Shown here piece after piece: positions 26,768 through 35,476 of a stretch of 64,000 bases of DNA; position 1 is the first letter of the stretch; every line of letters starts with the position of its first letter. The stretch covers positions 62,001-126,000 of the forward strand of contig NZ_JAAEAA010000007.1 of NCBI RefSeq assembly GCF_010119545.1, given 5' to 3'. Made by a program: the position numbers and the translations under genes. The notes under the pieces are model-generated. The model was not told where the DNA came from. It saw only the letters and a program-made list of their open reading frames with translations, and did not search any database. Origin of the DNA: Pontibacter fetidus (GTDB lineage: Bacteria > Bacteroidota > Bacteroidia > Cytophagales > Hymenobacteraceae).

Positions 26768-27988
26768 ATGACCATTCTTAGAGTACAGTTTTCATTGTTT
26801 CGCTGGGTTACAGCACTTGTTTTTGGTTTGCTACTTGTTTCGTGCCAGGGTTCGGAAGAGGAAAAGCTGCACGAACAGCTTACTGCGCAGCACGAAGACG
26901 AAACCCGGGAGACCATTGAAGTGCCGGCTTCGTTTACCGCCGCAAGTGCCAAAAAGCTCAACCACCAGCTCGATTCTATTTTTCATTACCTGCATAAAAA
27001 GAAAGGGTTTAACGGCACCGTGCTGGTTACCAAATACGACCAGGTGATGTACAAAGGCGCGTTTGGCTATGCTGATTTTCGCCCGAAAGATACGCTTAGC
27101 ACCGAAACCTCTTTTCAGCTGGCTTCGGTTTCAAAGCAGTTTACGGCTATGGCTGTAATGATGCTGAAAGAGCAGGGCAGGCTGAACTATGACGACAGCG
27201 TACAGCAATATTTACCAACTTTTCCGTACAAAGGCATCACCATACGCCAACTGCTCAATCACCGCTCCGGGCTGGCCAACTATACCTATTTCAGCGATGA
27301 ACTATGGCCCGACCGTAACAAACCCATTTCCAATACCGATGTGGTAGATATGATGGCCAAGCACCAGCCAAAAGTATATTACCAGCCCAACACACACTTC
27401 GATTACAGCAATACCGGCTATGCGCTGCTGGCCTCTATTGTTACAAAAGCCTCCGGAATGCCATTTGCCGTTTTTGTGCAGAAGTATATTTTTAAACCCC
27501 TGAAAATGGACCATACCTTTACTTACAGTAAGGATTTGGCAACTATAGCTGGCAAAGTAGCAACCGGGCACACCGGTGGCCGTCGCGAACGATACCCCGA
27601 TTACCTGGACACCGTGCTGGGCGACAAAGGCGTTTACTCTACGGTAGATGATCTGTATAAATGGGAGCAGGCGCTTTACACCCAGAAGCTGGTTAAAAAA
27701 GAAACCCTGCAGGAAGCATTTACCGGATCCCGGCCAGAAGCAAAGAAGAAAGAAGACTATGGTTTTGGCTGGCGCATAAAGCAGCTCGAGGATAGCGGCG
27801 ATACCGTGGTATACCATGCGGGTTTATGGCACGGCTACACGTCTTATCTGCTCCGTAATCCTAAAGACCATAGCGCCCTCATCATCCTGAGCAACGTGCC
27901 CAATGGCAGCTTAAATTACCTGGAAGAACTGCGTCGTTTCCTGTACCCGGCTAAGCAAAATACGGCAACGCTGGCCCACAAAAATTAA
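26768..27988 (+). CDS. class C beta-lactamase-like serine hydrolase (lipoprotein)
   Basis: A 406-residue lipoprotein (lipobox LLVSC) with a beta-lactamase/transpeptidase fold. Nucleophile motif SVSK has Ser120 and Lys123; YSNTGY supplies the Tyr-x-Asn and HAGLWHG the HxG-like third motif. The family includes esterases and D-amino peptidases as well as beta-lactamases, so the substrate is open. It is convergent with the M61 peptidase, seven bases apart, with a CTATAG palindrome between the two stop codons. Confidence 0.9.
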   Translation: MTILRVQFSLFRWVTALVFGLLLVSCQGSEEEKLHEQLTAQHEDETRETIEVPASFTAASAKKLNHQLDSIFHYLHKKKGFNGTVLVTKYDQVMYKGAFGYADFRPKDTLSTETSFQLASVSKQFTAMAVMMLKEQGRLNYDDSVQQYLPTFPYKGITIRQLLNHRSGLANYTYFSDELWPDRNKPISNTDVVDMMAKHQPKVYYQPNTHFDYSNTGYALLASIVTKASGMPFAVFVQKYIFKPLKMDHTFTYSKDLATIAGKVATGHTGGRRERYPDYLDTVLGDKGVYSTVDDLYKWEQALYTQKLVKKETLQEAFTGSRPEAKKKEDYGFGWRIKQLEDSGDTVVYHAGLWHGYTSYLLRNPKDHSALIILSNVPNGSLNYLEELRRFLYPAKQNTATLAHKN

Positions 27989-27995
27989 ACTATAG

Positions 27996-29831
27996 TTACT
28001 CCCTTAACCATGATTTCAGGATTTGCTGTTGCAGGGCTGTTGGGTTAGCGAGTGGTTTAGTCTCAAAGTTTTTAAGTTTCTGTTTGCCTATAGTGGCTTT
28101 TAGTTCTAGTTCCGGGCCTTTACCAGCTACCTGTAAGTTTACCAGATCGCCAGGTTTTGCCATGTTCATCAGTTTTTTATAAGTCTCTGCATCAGCCTTA
28201 GAGCCGTTAATTTTCAGCAATTTGTCGCTTTTTCTCAGTCCCGCATTCCAGGCCGGAGATTTCCAGTCTATGTCAGCTACCACTAAAGTATCGTCCTGCA
28301 TTCTGGTTGTAATGCCCAGGTAGGCGCCCGGCTGTTCTGTTGCGGTGGTGTCTATAGCCAGGCCTGCGTAAGCAAAGTATTTCGGGTAGTTTATAGGCTT
28401 GGTAGTGGCGGTATATTCTTTTAGTTCTGTTAACGGTGTGCCTGCCATTTTTTCGCTTGCTTCCCAATATTCTGCTTCGGTGTAGCCACGTCCTTTTTTC
28501 TGGTAGTATTCCTGGTACAGGTAGCGCATCACATCGTCCAGCGATTTCTGGTTTCCGGATTCGTGGCGTATCTTAAAATCAAGCAACATGTTGAGCACCG
28601 GCCCTTTGTCGTATACCGAGATGGTTTTATTAAATTCATCGGTAGTGCTGCCAAAAGGCCCGTCAGACCAGGTGTTGTAGCTTGCCTGCGTAGCCGACTG
28701 AAACAGCCTCCCGGATTTGTTCTCGTAAGCCATCATGTGTTTGCGCAGGGCATCCAGCACATCTTCCGGGGTTATCAGTCCGGCTTGTCTAAGCACTAAG
28801 TTTTCATAGTAAGAGGTGGCGCCTTCTGCTACCCATAGCATGTTTGTCCGGTTCTCCTTGTCGTAATCAAAAGGTCCCAGCTCTATGGGGCGGATGCGTT
28901 TAGCGTTGTAGTGGTGGTAGTATTCGTGGGCGATAAAACTTAACAGGCGCTTGCGGCCCTGGGGGTTGTTATATTCCGATCCTTCAAAACTGATGGTGGT
29001 TGAGTTCAGGTGTTCGATGCCGCCTCGGCCGGGTCCAATGGCAATAAAGGTGTAATGTCTGTAAGGAATATCCCCGATAAGGCTGCTGGCGCTTTCCACT
29101 ATCTTTTTTATGTCGGCCATAAACTGTTGCCTGTCAAAGTCGCCCAGCTGGTACCCGATAAACTGGTGCGGCAGGCCGTTTACGGTAAATTCGGGCAGGC
29201 GCTCCAGGTTACTTACAAGTATAGGGCTGTCGTATAGTTGGTCGAAGTCTGAAGCAAAAAACTGGTAAGGTTTGCCCGGTACAATGTCAAGTCCGGTGGC
29301 TACATCTTTCCAGTTTTTGTAGGGCGCTATAGTTACGGTAACGGGTTGGTTTAGTATGCCGGCAACATGCATAAACATACCCGCCGGCGAAATGTAGGCA
29401 CGCGTTGTATCGAGGTAATTTTTAGCTACAAACGGGGTAGGGGCTTTTACATCGTAGCGTAAGGCAATTTCAGATTTTCTGTTTTTATAAACCCGCCAGG
29501 TATTGGCATTTACTTTTTTCCATTTCAGCGTTTTGCCATCTTTGCCGCTGGCACTAAAATTATCCACGTTGTCGGCATAATTAAGCAGTTGGTAATAACC
29601 CGGCGTCCAGGCAGGCATTTTAAAATCTACCGAATCGGCTTTTGCTTTTTTGTAGTGCAGCTGTACCTGGAACGTTTGTGAAGCCGGATCATCCATCGAA
29701 ACCGTGTAGTGCATGTTACTTTTTCCGTTCTGCGCCAAAGCCGTAGCTGTAGTTGCAAGGCAAAACAGCAGGCATAGCACAAAAGTGTAGCCATGTTTTT
29801 GGAGCAGGGGAGTAACTATAGTTTTATACAT
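27996..29831 (-). CDS. M61 family metallopeptidase with PDZ domain
   Basis: A 611-residue exported zinc peptidase. A signal peptide (ends about ALAQ) leads a beta-rich N-terminal domain, then the catalytic domain with HEYYHH near residue 302 and the third-ligand region WVAEGATSYYENL. A C-terminal PDZ domain (about 505-585, with GAYLGITTR and SPAWNAGLRKSDKLLKING) follows. M61 enzymes are glycyl or acidic-residue aminopeptidases. It is divergent from the M1 peptidase gene. Confidence 0.93.
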   Translation of the reverse strand: MYKTIVTPLLQKHGYTFVLCLLFCLATTATALAQNGKSNMHYTVSMDDPASQTFQVQLHYKKAKADSVDFKMPAWTPGYYQLLNYADNVDNFSASGKDGKTLKWKKVNANTWRVYKNRKSEIALRYDVKAPTPFVAKNYLDTTRAYISPAGMFMHVAGILNQPVTVTIAPYKNWKDVATGLDIVPGKPYQFFASDFDQLYDSPILVSNLERLPEFTVNGLPHQFIGYQLGDFDRQQFMADIKKIVESASSLIGDIPYRHYTFIAIGPGRGGIEHLNSTTISFEGSEYNNPQGRKRLLSFIAHEYYHHYNAKRIRPIELGPFDYDKENRTNMLWVAEGATSYYENLVLRQAGLITPEDVLDALRKHMMAYENKSGRLFQSATQASYNTWSDGPFGSTTDEFNKTISVYDKGPVLNMLLDFKIRHESGNQKSLDDVMRYLYQEYYQKKGRGYTEAEYWEASEKMAGTPLTELKEYTATTKPINYPKYFAYAGLAIDTTATEQPGAYLGITTRMQDDTLVVADIDWKSPAWNAGLRKSDKLLKINGSKADAETYKKLMNMAKPGDLVNLQVAGKGPELELKATIGKQKLKNFETKPLANPTALQQQILKSWLRE

Positions 29832-30045
29832 TTTATGCTGATTTATAGTGTTGATACTAAACGTAGCGGCAGAGTAAGGTAGTAAAATTAAACCTGATTT
29901 ACTTTATAAAGCAGCGTAAAGTATAGCTACACTTTGAATTGCTCCTGTAAATGATTAAAATTACTTAGCGATGAACAGGTTTTGCCTTTTATCTATAGTT
30001 TTAAAATTTGCTGCAGTTTTATACCTATCTACTAATCCGTTAACT

Positions 30046-31704
30046 ATGAACCGAATACATGCAATTTTTCCGGTAATGGCTGTACTGCTTTGGTTTGCTA
30101 GTACGCCGCAGGTGCTGGCACAAACCAAGACTTTTACCAGACAGGACACCTTGCGCGGCTCAATAACCCCGGAGCGAGCCTGGTGGGACCTGACCTATTA
30201 CCATTTATCGGTGCAGGTAAACCCCACGGACAGTACGCTGAAGGGCATGAATGCCATCCACTACAAAGTACTGAAACCGGCGCAGGTAATGCAGATAGAT
30301 CTGCAGCAACCCATGCAGGTAGATAAAATGGTGCAGAACGGGAAAAACCTTACCTACAAAAGAGACGGAAATGTATACTTTGTACAACTGCCTGATGCCC
30401 AGCAAACCGGAACTACACATAAACTGGAAGTGTACTATAGCGGCAAACCAACTGTAAGCACAAACCCACCCTGGAGTGGAGGCATCACCTGGAAAAAAGA
30501 TGCCAATGGTAACCCGTTTATAGCCAACTCGAACCAGGGCGATGGCGCCAGCATGTGGTGGCCCTGCAAAGATCATATGTACGACGAGCCCGACAGCATG
30601 CAGATAAGTGTGCGCGTACCCGAAAACCTGATGGATGTATCGAATGGCAGGCTGCGCCGGGTAGAGCAACATCCGGATAAAACAAAGACCTACCACTGGT
30701 TTGTGGCCAACCCGATCAACAACTACGGTGTGAACCTGAGTGTTGGGGATTACGTGCATTTTTCGGAAAAGTATAAAGGCGAGAAAGGGCAGCTGGATTG
30801 CGACTATTATGTGCTGCGCGATAACCTAGATAAAGCCAAGGCCCAGTTTAAGGATGTGCCCCGCATGTTGCAGGCTTTTGAGCATTGGTTTGGCCCGTAT
30901 CCGTTTTATGAAGATGGCTACAAACTGGTAGAAGTTCCGTATTTGGGCATGGAGCACCAGAGCGCTGTAACGTATGGTAATGGCTACAAAAATGGTTACC
31001 GGGGCACAGACCTGAGCGGAACCGGCTGGGGGCTCAAATTCGATTTCATCATCATTCACGAATCTGGGCACGAGTGGTTTGCCAACAACATTACCTACAA
31101 AGACATTGCAGATATGTGGGTGCACGAAAGCTTCACAAACTACTCCGAGAGCCTATTCCTGGATTACCACTATGGCACTGAGGCCGCAAACGCCTACGTA
31201 ATTGGTACGCGCAAGAATATCCGCAACGATAAACCGATCATCGGGGTGTATAATGTAAACGAAAGCGGCTCCGGCGACATGTACCCGAAAGGTGCCAACA
31301 TGCTGCACACCCTGCGCCAGATCGTGAATAACGATGAAAAATGGCGCAGCATACTTCGCGGTCTCAATAAAGATTTTTATCACCAGACCGTAACCACACA
31401 ACAAATTGAGGATTACCTGAGCCAGCATATTGGCCGCGACCTTTCCCCGATTTTTGATCAGTATCTGCGCGATGTCCGCATCCCGAAACTGGAGTACCAG
31501 GTGGAGGGCAAAAAGCTGAAGTATAGATGGAGCAACACGGTGCCGGATTTTAATATGCCTGTAAAAGTGTATGTAAATGGCAAAGCAACATGGCTGGAAC
31601 CAACCACCACCTGGAAAGAACTGAAAGGCATTAAAAAGAATGCAACCGTTAAAACAGATCCTAACTTTTATATCGAGTCTTCGGCGGAAGTAGCAGCCAG
31701 GTAA
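30046..31704 (+). CDS. M1 family aminopeptidase (exported)
   Basis: A 552-residue zinc aminopeptidase with a signal peptide (ends VLAQ) and the M1 fold. The zinc site is HESGHEWF (His338, Glu339, His342) with Glu361 exactly 18 residues later (WVHESF). The N-terminal domain has the typical DLTYYHLSVQVNP segment. ATG 30046 begins the signal peptide; ATG 29971 would add 25 residues and spoil it. It is divergent from the M61 gene, sharing about 210 bp of upstream DNA. Confidence 0.93.
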   Translation: MNRIHAIFPVMAVLLWFASTPQVLAQTKTFTRQDTLRGSITPERAWWDLTYYHLSVQVNPTDSTLKGMNAIHYKVLKPAQVMQIDLQQPMQVDKMVQNGKNLTYKRDGNVYFVQLPDAQQTGTTHKLEVYYSGKPTVSTNPPWSGGITWKKDANGNPFIANSNQGDGASMWWPCKDHMYDEPDSMQISVRVPENLMDVSNGRLRRVEQHPDKTKTYHWFVANPINNYGVNLSVGDYVHFSEKYKGEKGQLDCDYYVLRDNLDKAKAQFKDVPRMLQAFEHWFGPYPFYEDGYKLVEVPYLGMEHQSAVTYGNGYKNGYRGTDLSGTGWGLKFDFIIIHESGHEWFANNITYKDIADMWVHESFTNYSESLFLDYHYGTEAANAYVIGTRKNIRNDKPIIGVYNVNESGSGDMYPKGANMLHTLRQIVNNDEKWRSILRGLNKDFYHQTVTTQQIEDYLSQHIGRDLSPIFDQYLRDVRIPKLEYQVEGKKLKYRWSNTVPDFNMPVKVYVNGKATWLEPTTTWKELKGIKKNATVKTDPNFYIESSAEVAAR

Positions 31705-31941
31705 TCTATAGTTAGCTGATTTATAAGTTGTTACGATAGATAATAGTAGCACTAAATATAGTGCAAAGCTGTTGTTAATAAATAAAAGCTAATTTAGTTA
31801 GTTAAACCTGTGCTTATACTATTTAATTTAGCGTTTGTGTCTGGCTAGACTTTAACGGGCAGCTAACACAAACTATAGCTAAGTAAGAGTATAAAACGGA
31901 AGTTAATTGGTGGCTGACAGGGAGCCACTCCTTTTTAAAGT

Positions 31942-33057
31942 ATGTCTGTACCGGTTACTAACAATTTTTTTAAAGAAAGGCGCAGCTTTACAGAAGTAAA
32001 AAAGGAGGTGTTTGGCAGATACTTTGATGCCTGGGGTGAAACAATTTTGCGCAGGGCCAGGGAGTGTGGCGAACAGGAGTTTGTATTTATTGACCTGCTG
32101 GCTGTTACCGATCCGGGCGTGTTGGTAGATGATGCTATTCCACTGCACAAAAGCATTATTAAAAGGCCGCTCCTTAACCAGAAACTGCACAACTATAGTT
32201 ACACTGCCTACAGCGCTCACCAGGAAGCGCTGAAAGAACAATTGGAAGCACAGCCGTACTATCCGGATTTTGTACATCCGCCTTGCCTCTTGCACAACGC
32301 TGAAGCGAAAGCTTTGATGGCAGAAAATATAGTTGCATCGGGCAAGTCTTTGGCAATTTTAGACCCTTTCCAGAATAAGTTTACACAGCAGTTTTTGCAG
32401 CAGGCAGTTACCACCTGTGGCACCGACCTGTACATGCAGCTCCTCCCCGAAAACGTAGCCAAAGCACTTTCAGGAAAAAAAACCAGCCAGCCGTTACTAG
32501 ACCTTTTTGGCGACAGGTTAGAGAAGATCAGGGCGTATTGCAGAAAGGAAAAAGACAAAGCCCGCCAGCAGGATTTTATGCTGAGCCAGTTTTCAGCGGT
32601 GTTGCAGGCCCACGGCCATTTTACATCCTTGTTTAAAGTAAACCCACCGCAAACAGAGCTGCCAAGTTGTTACCTTTTATTCTCGTCAAGGGACAGCCAG
32701 GCGTACCGGATTTTTAAAGAAACCTTACTGAACTATAGCACCTGCCAGGCAGATGGTGTAGCTGAATTTAGTGCCAATTCTTTTCCGAAGCCCCAGTTGC
32801 TATTATTTGAGCATGACCTCGAATTTACGATTGAAAAGCTACAGGAACGCCTGTTGGAAAATGCCGGCTTATATAAGTATAAGTCCATCGAATCGGTGTA
32901 TGAACTCGACGCCGTTAACACCAACTACAGCAAGGAAAATTACCTTACTGCCATAGAGCATCTGCGCAAAGCCGGCAAACTGGAACTGATGAACGCCAAA
33001 ACCATGCAGCTCATCAGGCAGCCTGTACTTTCGGCTATTATAAAGTATAAACTATAG
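31942..33057 (+). CDS. three-Cys-motif partner (TcmP)-like protein
   Basis: A 371-residue soluble protein. The start (NNFFKERRSFTEVKKEVFGRYFDAW, then FVFIDLLA) resembles TcmP proteins, which open with an FF-x-R-x-W/F-S-x-K pattern and an IDxFAG motif. The glycine-rich part of that motif is degraded here (LLAVTDPG). The C-terminus looks like a winged helix (KENYLTAIEHLRKAGKLEL). TcmP normally sits beside a DUF5131 three-Cys-motif protein, which is absent here. The assignment is from pattern only; function is unknown. Confidence 0.55.
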   Translation: MSVPVTNNFFKERRSFTEVKKEVFGRYFDAWGETILRRARECGEQEFVFIDLLAVTDPGVLVDDAIPLHKSIIKRPLLNQKLHNYSYTAYSAHQEALKEQLEAQPYYPDFVHPPCLLHNAEAKALMAENIVASGKSLAILDPFQNKFTQQFLQQAVTTCGTDLYMQLLPENVAKALSGKKTSQPLLDLFGDRLEKIRAYCRKEKDKARQQDFMLSQFSAVLQAHGHFTSLFKVNPPQTELPSCYLLFSSRDSQAYRIFKETLLNYSTCQADGVAEFSANSFPKPQLLLFEHDLEFTIEKLQERLLENAGLYKYKSIESVYELDAVNTNYSKENYLTAIEHLRKAGKLELMNAKTMQLIRQPVLSAIIKYKL

Positions 33058-33144
33058 TTTGCTAAACTGGCTGTAAATTGCTACTAACTATAGGTTTAGA
33101 TAAAAAATAACCCAGCCTGTATTTTAGGTTGAGGCTGTAAAATA

Positions 33145-33178
33145 AAACCCCGCTTAATTGTACAATCAAGCGGGGTTT
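33145..33178. terminator. bidirectional terminator between convergent genes
   Basis: AAACCCCGCTT and AAGCGGGGTTT are perfect arms around a nearly self-complementary centre, giving a 34-base palindrome. It lies between the TcmP-like gene and the minus-strand DUF808 gene and can stop both. Confidence 0.9.
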
Positions 33179-33198
33179 ATACAAGTTTTGTGGCTGTT

Positions 33199-34137
33199 TT
33201 ACGCGTTGTTTTTACGCACACCTTTAAAGAGTTTTCGGCCTAATACTACTACCTTTTCAATAAAAAAACCGAGAATTAAACCGCCTATAGCTGAAACTAT
33301 AACTTTAGCCAGCCAGGCCAGTGCCGGCACGCTGGCAAGCGAATGTTCCAAAGCTTCCAGTGGGTGGCCTAAAAATGGAATTCGGTGCGCTATAATTTCG
33401 GCACCCACCCACAACATGGCAGCCGTACCAACATAGCCAAGTATAGTTAAAAAAGTAGGCATGAACTTTACAAGGCCCCGGCCGAATTTACGGGTGGGAG
33501 CGCTGAATTTTTCCTTTGCCATGTGCAGCCCAATATCATCAGCCTTTACAATTAGCCCAACAAAGCCATACACGGCAATGGTAATAAAAATTGCTACCGC
33601 CAGCATCACAATAATCTGGTTCAGCAGGGGCTTATCTTCTACGGTGTAGTAGGTAATCGCAATTATTTCGGCTGAGAGTATAAAGTCTGTGCGAACGGCG
33701 CTGGTTACACGCTCCTTTTCCAGTTCTTCCGGCGTTATCTGTGGTATTTCTGATTCTGCTTTGCTATGGGCTTCATCATGCTTACTAAACATGGAATGCA
33801 CTTTCTCGTATCCTTCAAAACATAAAAATGCGCCACCCAACATTAACAGCGGATCGATGACCCACGGGAAAAAATAGCCGATAACCAATACGGCAGGGCC
33901 TAAAAAAACAATTTTATTGATAAGCGATTTTTTGGCGATCTGGTATATGATGGAGAGTTCGCGTTTAGGGTCAAGGCCCACTACATACTTTGGCGTTACA
34001 GCCGTGTCATCAATCACAATACCCGAAACTTTAGTAGACGTTTTTGCCACCTGGGTAGGTACGTCATCTAAGCTTGCCGCACTGACTTTCACCAGAGCAG
34101 CCACATCATCTAAAAGAGCGAGTAGTCCTGTCGCCAT
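33199..34137 (-). CDS. DUF808 family membrane protein (YedI-like)
   Basis: A 312-residue inner-membrane protein of the DUF808/YedI family, recognised from its start (LLALLDDVAALVKVSAAS), KTSTKVSGIVIDDTAVTPKYV and GGAFLCFEGYEKV. About six to eight membrane helices follow. The role is unknown in all organisms I know of. It is transcribed alone and shares a terminator with the gene on the other strand. Confidence 0.92.
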   Translation of the reverse strand: MATGLLALLDDVAALVKVSAASLDDVPTQVAKTSTKVSGIVIDDTAVTPKYVVGLDPKRELSIIYQIAKKSLINKIVFLGPAVLVIGYFFPWVIDPLLMLGGAFLCFEGYEKVHSMFSKHDEAHSKAESEIPQITPEELEKERVTSAVRTDFILSAEIIAITYYTVEDKPLLNQIIVMLAVAIFITIAVYGFVGLIVKADDIGLHMAKEKFSAPTRKFGRGLVKFMPTFLTILGYVGTAAMLWVGAEIIAHRIPFLGHPLEALEHSLASVPALAWLAKVIVSAIGGLILGFFIEKVVVLGRKLFKGVRKNNA

Positions 34138-34857
34138 TATGTTATTTTAAGTTAAAGAATTTAGTTCTGTCGGATTTATGCTGATACTGAACGGTTACTT
34201 TCCAGCACAGTTCCGGAATTTTATAGTTCAGGGCAAAATATGCCTGGGTTTTACCCGCTAAACCAAAACTGCAAGTAACCTTATTTTGCATGATAATAGC
34301 CTAAAGTTAAGCCAAAGAAGCCGTTTTGCAATAGCAGCCCAATTTAGTTTACAGTTCAGGTAGCTTTTATTGCCAGGCTATAGTTGCAGAAATTCTCTCG
34401 AAGCCATAGTTGCTATGCGGTTGCATTTGCTGTTTCAGATATCCTTGTCTGAAAGCGTGATGGGTTCATTTCAGGTTTTTGCCAATAGGTTGCCCTCGCT
34501 CACGTCCCGCGCGTCTGCATTACCTACGGAATCTGACCGCTTAGATATAGAGTATAATTCTGCTCAAACTATAGTTTGTCACGAGCGAAGACGCATGCGA
34601 CATGGCAAAAGAAATAATGGGTGCAAATACCCATCCTCTGAGGAGGCTATTCATCCTCTTTCTTGTTATCCTGTAAGGATCTTGCGGGTCAATAGCATAG
34701 GCTTAACCTAACCTTTTACCAAGTTTCTTTACAGGATGACAAAAAATTTATAACTCTATTTTCTAGCATGAAACGCACCTGCTCCTCAGCGTGAATAGAG
34801 GTTGGTTGAAGCCCCAAATGATTTTGTTAATTATCCAAAGCCATAGTTCAGGCAATA
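34138..34857. other. 720-bp stretch without a convincing gene
   Basis: A 113-codon frame (34370-34711) is open here, but its amino-acid pattern is irregular and its last third runs through a hairpin-forming sequence, so I do not accept it. The DNA looks like degraded or repetitive intergenic sequence, with several CTATAG and TATAGTT copies. The region separates two minus-strand genes. Confidence 0.5.
34663..34742. repeat. hairpin-forming intergenic repeat-like sequence
   Basis: TTGTTATCCTGTAA and TTACAGGATGACAA pair over 14 positions with one G-U pair, around a 52-base loop, followed by an A run. CAGGATGACAA-type ends are reminiscent of short intergenic repeats in related genomes (from memory, not checked). 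No second copy lies in this window. Confidence 0.4.
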
Positions 34858-35238
34858 TCAGGAGGAGGCTGTTGTAGGATCAGTTTGTGGGGTAACTTTT
34901 TGGGCTTGCCACGGAAACCTGCCCTCCAGTTCTACCTGTAACGACAAACTCAGCAGCGTCCGGATTAGCACGATCAAGCCAAGGGTCAGCACTTTTTCCA
35001 GGGTAGGCTCAGTAACAACAGTTGCTATAATATCGGCAGCCACTAACACCTCCAGCCCCAGCAAAATAACCTTGCCCAGGTCGTGCCGCAACTGCCGGTA
35101 TGTTTTCTGATTTTTAGCCTGGAATACGGTTACCAAAAAACGGAAAAGCGCACCAGCAATACCCAAGGCAATAATGGCTACTCCGGTAGCTTCCATAAAT
35201 CGTGCGACCGGCTCAATGTATATTCTTATGTTTTCCAT
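34858..35238 (-). CDS. DUF1622 family membrane protein
   Basis: A 126-residue protein with three hydrophobic helices, recognised as DUF1622 from EATGVAIIALGIAGAL, YRQLRHDLGKVILLGLEVLVAADII and LGLIVLIRTLLSLSLQVELEGRFPW. Members are small inner-membrane proteins of unknown function. It is a single gene on the minus strand. Confidence 0.88.
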   Translation of the reverse strand: MENIRIYIEPVARFMEATGVAIIALGIAGALFRFLVTVFQAKNQKTYRQLRHDLGKVILLGLEVLVAADIIATVVTEPTLEKVLTLGLIVLIRTLLSLSLQVELEGRFPWQAQKVTPQTDPTTASS

Positions 35239-35476
35239 TCCTGCACTGCTGTAGGTTCCTGTTCTGTTACCCTAAAACGGCAGGCAGGGGCCGGGAGTTA
35301 CCGCACAGCAAATTGCCGCATCAGCAGTAAATAGGTTGCCTTACAGGTTTGTACGTTGATAGGTGTCACCTATAAGCGCTGTTTGCGTATGAGAGCCGTG
35401 GTTCTTAACCCGTTACTTTACACTAAAATGGCAAGCAAACGATACGCAAAAATTGCCTGCTATCAACACGACCCTT

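Noticed and set aside
34370-34711. 113-codon plus-strand open frame
   Set aside because: Irregular composition, no recognisable pattern, and its end runs through a hairpin-forming sequence; more likely non-coding.
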